Shown piece after piece: positions 22,823-25,069 of a stretch of 25,069 nucleotides of DNA. Under the pieces are notes generated by a model. That model saw only the letters and a list, made by a program, of their open reading frames with translations, had not been told where the DNA came from and searched no databases. Origin of the DNA: an uncultured Porphyromonadaceae bacterium (lineage in GTDB: Bacteria > Bacteroidota > Bacteroidia > Bacteroidales > Muribaculaceae); the NCBI GenBank assembly GCA_947176615.1, contig CAMWRO010000009.1, positions 1 to 25,069 on the forward strand, in the 5' to 3' direction. The number at the start of each line of letters is the position of its first letter. Positions within the stretch are counted from its first letter, which is position 1. Made by a program: the position numbers and the translations under genes.

Positions 22823-22854
22823 TTTGGCCATAATAAATTTTATTCTCAACTTTG
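22823..22854 (+). promoter_or_regulatory. Probable promoter of the class II ribonucleotide reductase gene
   Basis: TTTG (22823-22826), a 20-base spacer and CAACTTTG (22847-22854) fit TTTG-N20-TAnnTTTG with one mismatch. It gives a leader of about 125 bases. Confidence 0.55.
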
Positions 22855-22908
22855 CAGAGTGATAACCCGGGGACTAATCTTTTCACCCTACTTTCTCCGG
22901 GATTTTTC

Positions 22909-22946
22909 AAAATGTCGGGATGGCCTACATGGCCATTCGGCATTTT
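22909..22946 (+). promoter_or_regulatory. Hairpin in the ribonucleotide reductase leader
   Basis: AAAATG (22909-22914) pairs with CATTTT (22941-22946), and ATGGCC pairs with GGCCAT closer to the loop, with a small bulge. It lies 40 bases before the start codon, has no T run and no B12-box sequence. It may be an attenuator, an RNA-binding site or simply a stabilising structure. Confidence 0.5.
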
Positions 22947-22986
22947 GTCATGTTTATCAACCGTCAGAATTCATACCAAACCAACC

Positions 22987-25069
22987 ATGAGTCAGTCAAC
23001 ATTTACCTATGATGAAGCCTATGACGCTTCATTGAATTACTTTGAAGGCGACGAGCTTGCGGCCCGAGTATGGGTGAGCAAATATGCCCTCAAGGATTCA
23101 TTCGGCAACATTTACGAGCAGTCTCCGGCCGACATGCACCGCCGCATCGCCCGCGAGATTGTAAGAATCGAAAACAAGTATCCCAACCCGATGAGCGAGC
23201 AAGAGGTGTTTGACCTCCTTGACCATTTCCGCTACATCGTGCCGCAGGGCAGCCCTATGGCCGGTATCGGCAACAACTTTCAGGTGGGATCGCTCAGCAA
23301 CTGCTTTGTCATAGGTATCGACGGCCAACCTGACTCTTACGGCGGCATCATCAAAATCGACGAGGAACAGGTGCAGCTGATGAAACGTCGCGGCGGTGTG
23401 GGACACGACCTCAGCCACATCCGCCCCAAGGGCACGCCTGTCAAGAACTCGGCCCTGACCTCGACCGGTCTCGTGCCGTTCATGGAACGCTACTCCAATT
23501 CTACACGCGAGGTGGCTCAGGACGGACGCCGCGGAGCACTGATGCTGACAGTCTCCATAAAACACCCCGATTCAGAGGCTTTCATCGACGCCAAGCTGGA
23601 ACAGGGAAAGATTACCGGCGCAAACGTATCGGTGCGCATTGACGACGACTTCATGAACGCGGCCATCAACGGCACCAACTATGTGCGCCAGTTCCCGGTC
23701 GACTCCCCCAACCCGTCTATAACCCGCGACACCGATGCCAAGGCCCTGTGGGAAAAGATTGTCTACAACGCATGGAAATCGGCCGAGCCGGGAGTCTTGT
23801 TCTGGGACACAATCACCCGCGAATCGGTTCCCGACTGCTATGCCGACCTCGGTTTCCGCACCATCTCGACCAACCCCTGCGGCGAGATACCCCTCTGCCC
23901 CTATGACAGCTGCCGGTTGCTTGCCATCAACCTCTATTCTTATGTAAAGAATCCCTTCACGCCCGAGGCTTACTTTGACTTCGACCTGTTTGCCAAGCAT
24001 GTGGCCCGCGCCCAGCGCATGATGGACGACATCATCGACCTCGAAATGGAGAAGATTGAAAAGATTATCGACAAAATAGCCTCTGACCCTGAAACTTCTG
24101 AAGTAAAAGAGACCGAGCTGAACCTGTGGAAGAAAATCCGCAACAAGACCCTCAAGGGGCGCCGCACCGGCGTGGGCACGACTGCCGAAGGCGACATGAT
24201 GGCCGCGCTCGGACTGCGCTACGGCACCACCGAGGCCACCGACTTCTCGGTTGAAGTCCACAAGGCTCTCGCTCTCGCCGCCTACGGTTCGTCGGTCGAA
24301 ATGGCCGGAGAACGCGGCGCGTTTGAAGTGTTTGATGCTGAACGCGAGAAAAACAACCCCTTCATCGCCCGCATCAGGGAGGCAAGCCCCGAGCTTTATG
24401 ACAAAATGGCCAAGAACGGCCGTCGCAACATCGCCTGCCTGACCATCGCCCCGACAGGCACCACGTCGCTGATGACACAGACTTCGAGCGGCATCGAACC
24501 GGTGTTCATGCCTGTCTACAAGCGCCGCCGCAAGGTCAACGCCAACGATGTCGAATCGCGCGTGGACTACATCGACGACTCGGGAGACGCATTTGAAGAA
24601 TACATCGTCTACCACCCCAAGTTCCTGACTTGGATGAAGATAAACGGAATCGAGGTGCGCGACAACTATACCCAAGAAGAACTCGACGCGCTGGTTGCCC
24701 GCTCGCCCTATCACGGCGCGACCGCCAACGACATCGACTGGCTTGAAAAGGTGCGCATGCAGGGCCGTGTGCAGAAATGGGTCGACCACTCTATCTCCGT
24801 AACCGTCAACCTCCCCGCCGACACCTCGGTCGAGCTTGTCAACCGACTCTATGTCGAGGCATGGCGGTCAGGGTGCAAAGGCTGCACTATCTACCGCGAC
24901 GGATGCCGCTCGGGCGTGCTTCTGGCTGTCGAGAACGACAAGAAAAAGAAAGCCGAGACCGAGACCAAGTCAGCCGAAACAGAATCGCATGTCGCCAAAC
25001 GCCCCATCGAGCTGGAGGCCGACGTCGTGCGTTTCCAGAACAACAAAGAAAAATGGATTGCATTTGTAG
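22987..25069 (+). CDS. nrdJ: Class II (adenosylcobalamin-dependent) ribonucleoside-diphosphate reductase, partial at the 3' end
   Basis: Makes deoxyribonucleotides using a radical derived from coenzyme B12. The 694 codons present begin MSQSTFTYDEAYDASLNYFEGDELAARVWVSKYALKDSFGNIYE. They contain the redox cysteine in SLSNCFV (C106), the radical-site motif STNPCGEIPL (C298), CPYDSCRLLAINLYSY, the phosphate-binding APTGTTSLM and ATANDIDWLEKVRMQGRVQKWVDHSISVTVNLP, all typical of Bacteroides class II enzymes. The C-terminal WRSGCKGCTIYRDGCRSGVL and a Lys/Glu-rich linker lead into EADVVRFQNNKEKWIAFV. The frame is open at the window edge: the final TAG is not in frame, and the gene continues. Upstream lie DnaA-box-like sites and a promoter. 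Need for B12 ties it to the BtuB/BtuG operon in this window. Confidence 0.95.
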   Translation, partial: MSQSTFTYDEAYDASLNYFEGDELAARVWVSKYALKDSFGNIYEQSPADMHRRIAREIVRIENKYPNPMSEQEVFDLLDHFRYIVPQGSPMAGIGNNFQVGSLSNCFVIGIDGQPDSYGGIIKIDEEQVQLMKRRGGVGHDLSHIRPKGTPVKNSALTSTGLVPFMERYSNSTREVAQDGRRGALMLTVSIKHPDSEAFIDAKLEQGKITGANVSVRIDDDFMNAAINGTNYVRQFPVDSPNPSITRDTDAKALWEKIVYNAWKSAEPGVLFWDTITRESVPDCYADLGFRTISTNPCGEIPLCPYDSCRLLAINLYSYVKNPFTPEAYFDFDLFAKHVARAQRMMDDIIDLEMEKIEKIIDKIASDPETSEVKETELNLWKKIRNKTLKGRRTGVGTTAEGDMMAALGLRYGTTEATDFSVEVHKALALAAYGSSVEMAGERGAFEVFDAEREKNNPFIARIREASPELYDKMAKNGRRNIACLTIAPTGTTSLMTQTSSGIEPVFMPVYKRRRKVNANDVESRVDYIDDSGDAFEEYIVYHPKFLTWMKINGIEVRDNYTQEELDALVARSPYHGATANDIDWLEKVRMQGRVQKWVDHSISVTVNLPADTSVELVNRLYVEAWRSGCKGCTIYRDGCRSGVLLAVENDKKKKAETETKSAETESHVAKRPIELEADVVRFQNNKEKWIAFV

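Larger units (their letters stand above)
22728..22962 (+). promoter_or_regulatory. Cluster of DnaA-box-like TTATCAACA sites upstream of the ribonucleotide reductase
   Basis: TTATCAACA occurs exactly at 22771-22779 and 22789-22797, 18 bp apart. One-mismatch versions are TTATCAACC at 22954-22962 and, inverted, TAATCAACA at 22728-22736. The DnaA consensus is TTATCCACA, with TTATCAACA one base away. Most sites lie 25-100 bp upstream of the predicted promoter. The rest of the 22656-22986 gap holds no gene. Confidence 0.45.

Noticed and set aside
22728..22962. Chromosome replication origin, based on the TTATCAACA cluster
   Set aside because: There is no dnaA/dnaN-type neighbour, only two exact near-consensus boxes, and the sites lie before a gene with known links to DnaA control in other bacteria.
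23572..24789. Minus-strand open frame of 405 codons across the ribonucleotide reductase
   Set aside because: The plus strand encodes a near full-length class II reductase with all motifs; the antisense product shows no family features.
25067..25069. TAG at the very end of the window as a stop for nrdJ
   Set aside because: It is out of frame: 694 codons from 22987 end at 25068, and family members continue after KWIAFV with a further domain.
1..25069. CRISPR arrays, tRNA or rRNA genes
   Set aside because: No regular spaced repeat series and no tRNA cloverleaf-type or rRNA sequence was seen by eye on either strand.

Overview
The window looks like chromosomal DNA of a gut-type Bacteroidales bacterium, most likely of the Muribaculaceae/Prevotella-Bacteroides breadth; the exact genus cannot be read from the sequence. 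Reasons are Bacteroidota-type promoters (TTTG/ATTG, a 19-20 base spacer, then TAnnTTTG) in front of several genes, few Shine-Dalgarno sequences, a BtuB/BtuG-type surface vitamin B12 locus, a CfxA-type class A beta-lactamase, Bacteroidota outer-membrane barrels, a C-terminal segment like a type IX secretion (T9SS) sorting domain, and a class II (adenosylcobalamin-dependent) ribonucleotide reductase closely resembling those of Bacteroides.

Layout. 1-2755: alaS on the minus strand, with a short dispersed repeat starting at its stop codon. 2764-5882, plus strand: a REP-associated transposase-like (RAYT) gene with two REP-like palindromes inside its reading frame, then a tightly coupled trio, trmN6-type tRNA methyltransferase, CPBP membrane protease and lipoprotein beta-lactamase. 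5863-7845, minus strand: udk, lptB and a beta-carbonic anhydrase. 7961-9525, plus strand: two small outer-membrane barrels and a 78-residue protein. 9529-14237, minus strand: a cobalamin-riboswitch-controlled operon with a BtuB-like TonB receptor, a BtuG-like beta-propeller lipoprotein and a third surface protein with a T9SS-like tail. 14315-19025, minus strand: a two-lobed aspartic-protease homologue, a MATE transporter, a MalY/PatB PLP enzyme and a DUF3737 protein. 19173-20508, plus strand: a secreted protein of unknown function. 20514-21183, minus strand: a small membrane protein plus XRE-type regulator pair. 21219-21609: a gene-free 391 bp element with 37 bp terminal inverted repeats and several internal hairpins. 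21633-22655: two divergent GNAT acetyltransferases. 22656-25069: a DnaA-box-like cluster, a promoter, a structured leader and the class II ribonucleotide reductase, cut by the window edge.

Themes. B12 capture at the surface and B12 use in deoxyribonucleotide synthesis lie about 9 kb apart. The features least explained by ordinary genes are the non-coding inverted-repeat element at 21219-21609, the perfect 29 bp inverted repeat inside the RAYT reading frame, and a dispersed repeat (core ACATTTGTTATnAAAC) seen three times clearly and twice more in degenerate form. Operon limits, promoters and structures were judged by eye; no database search or folding was run.
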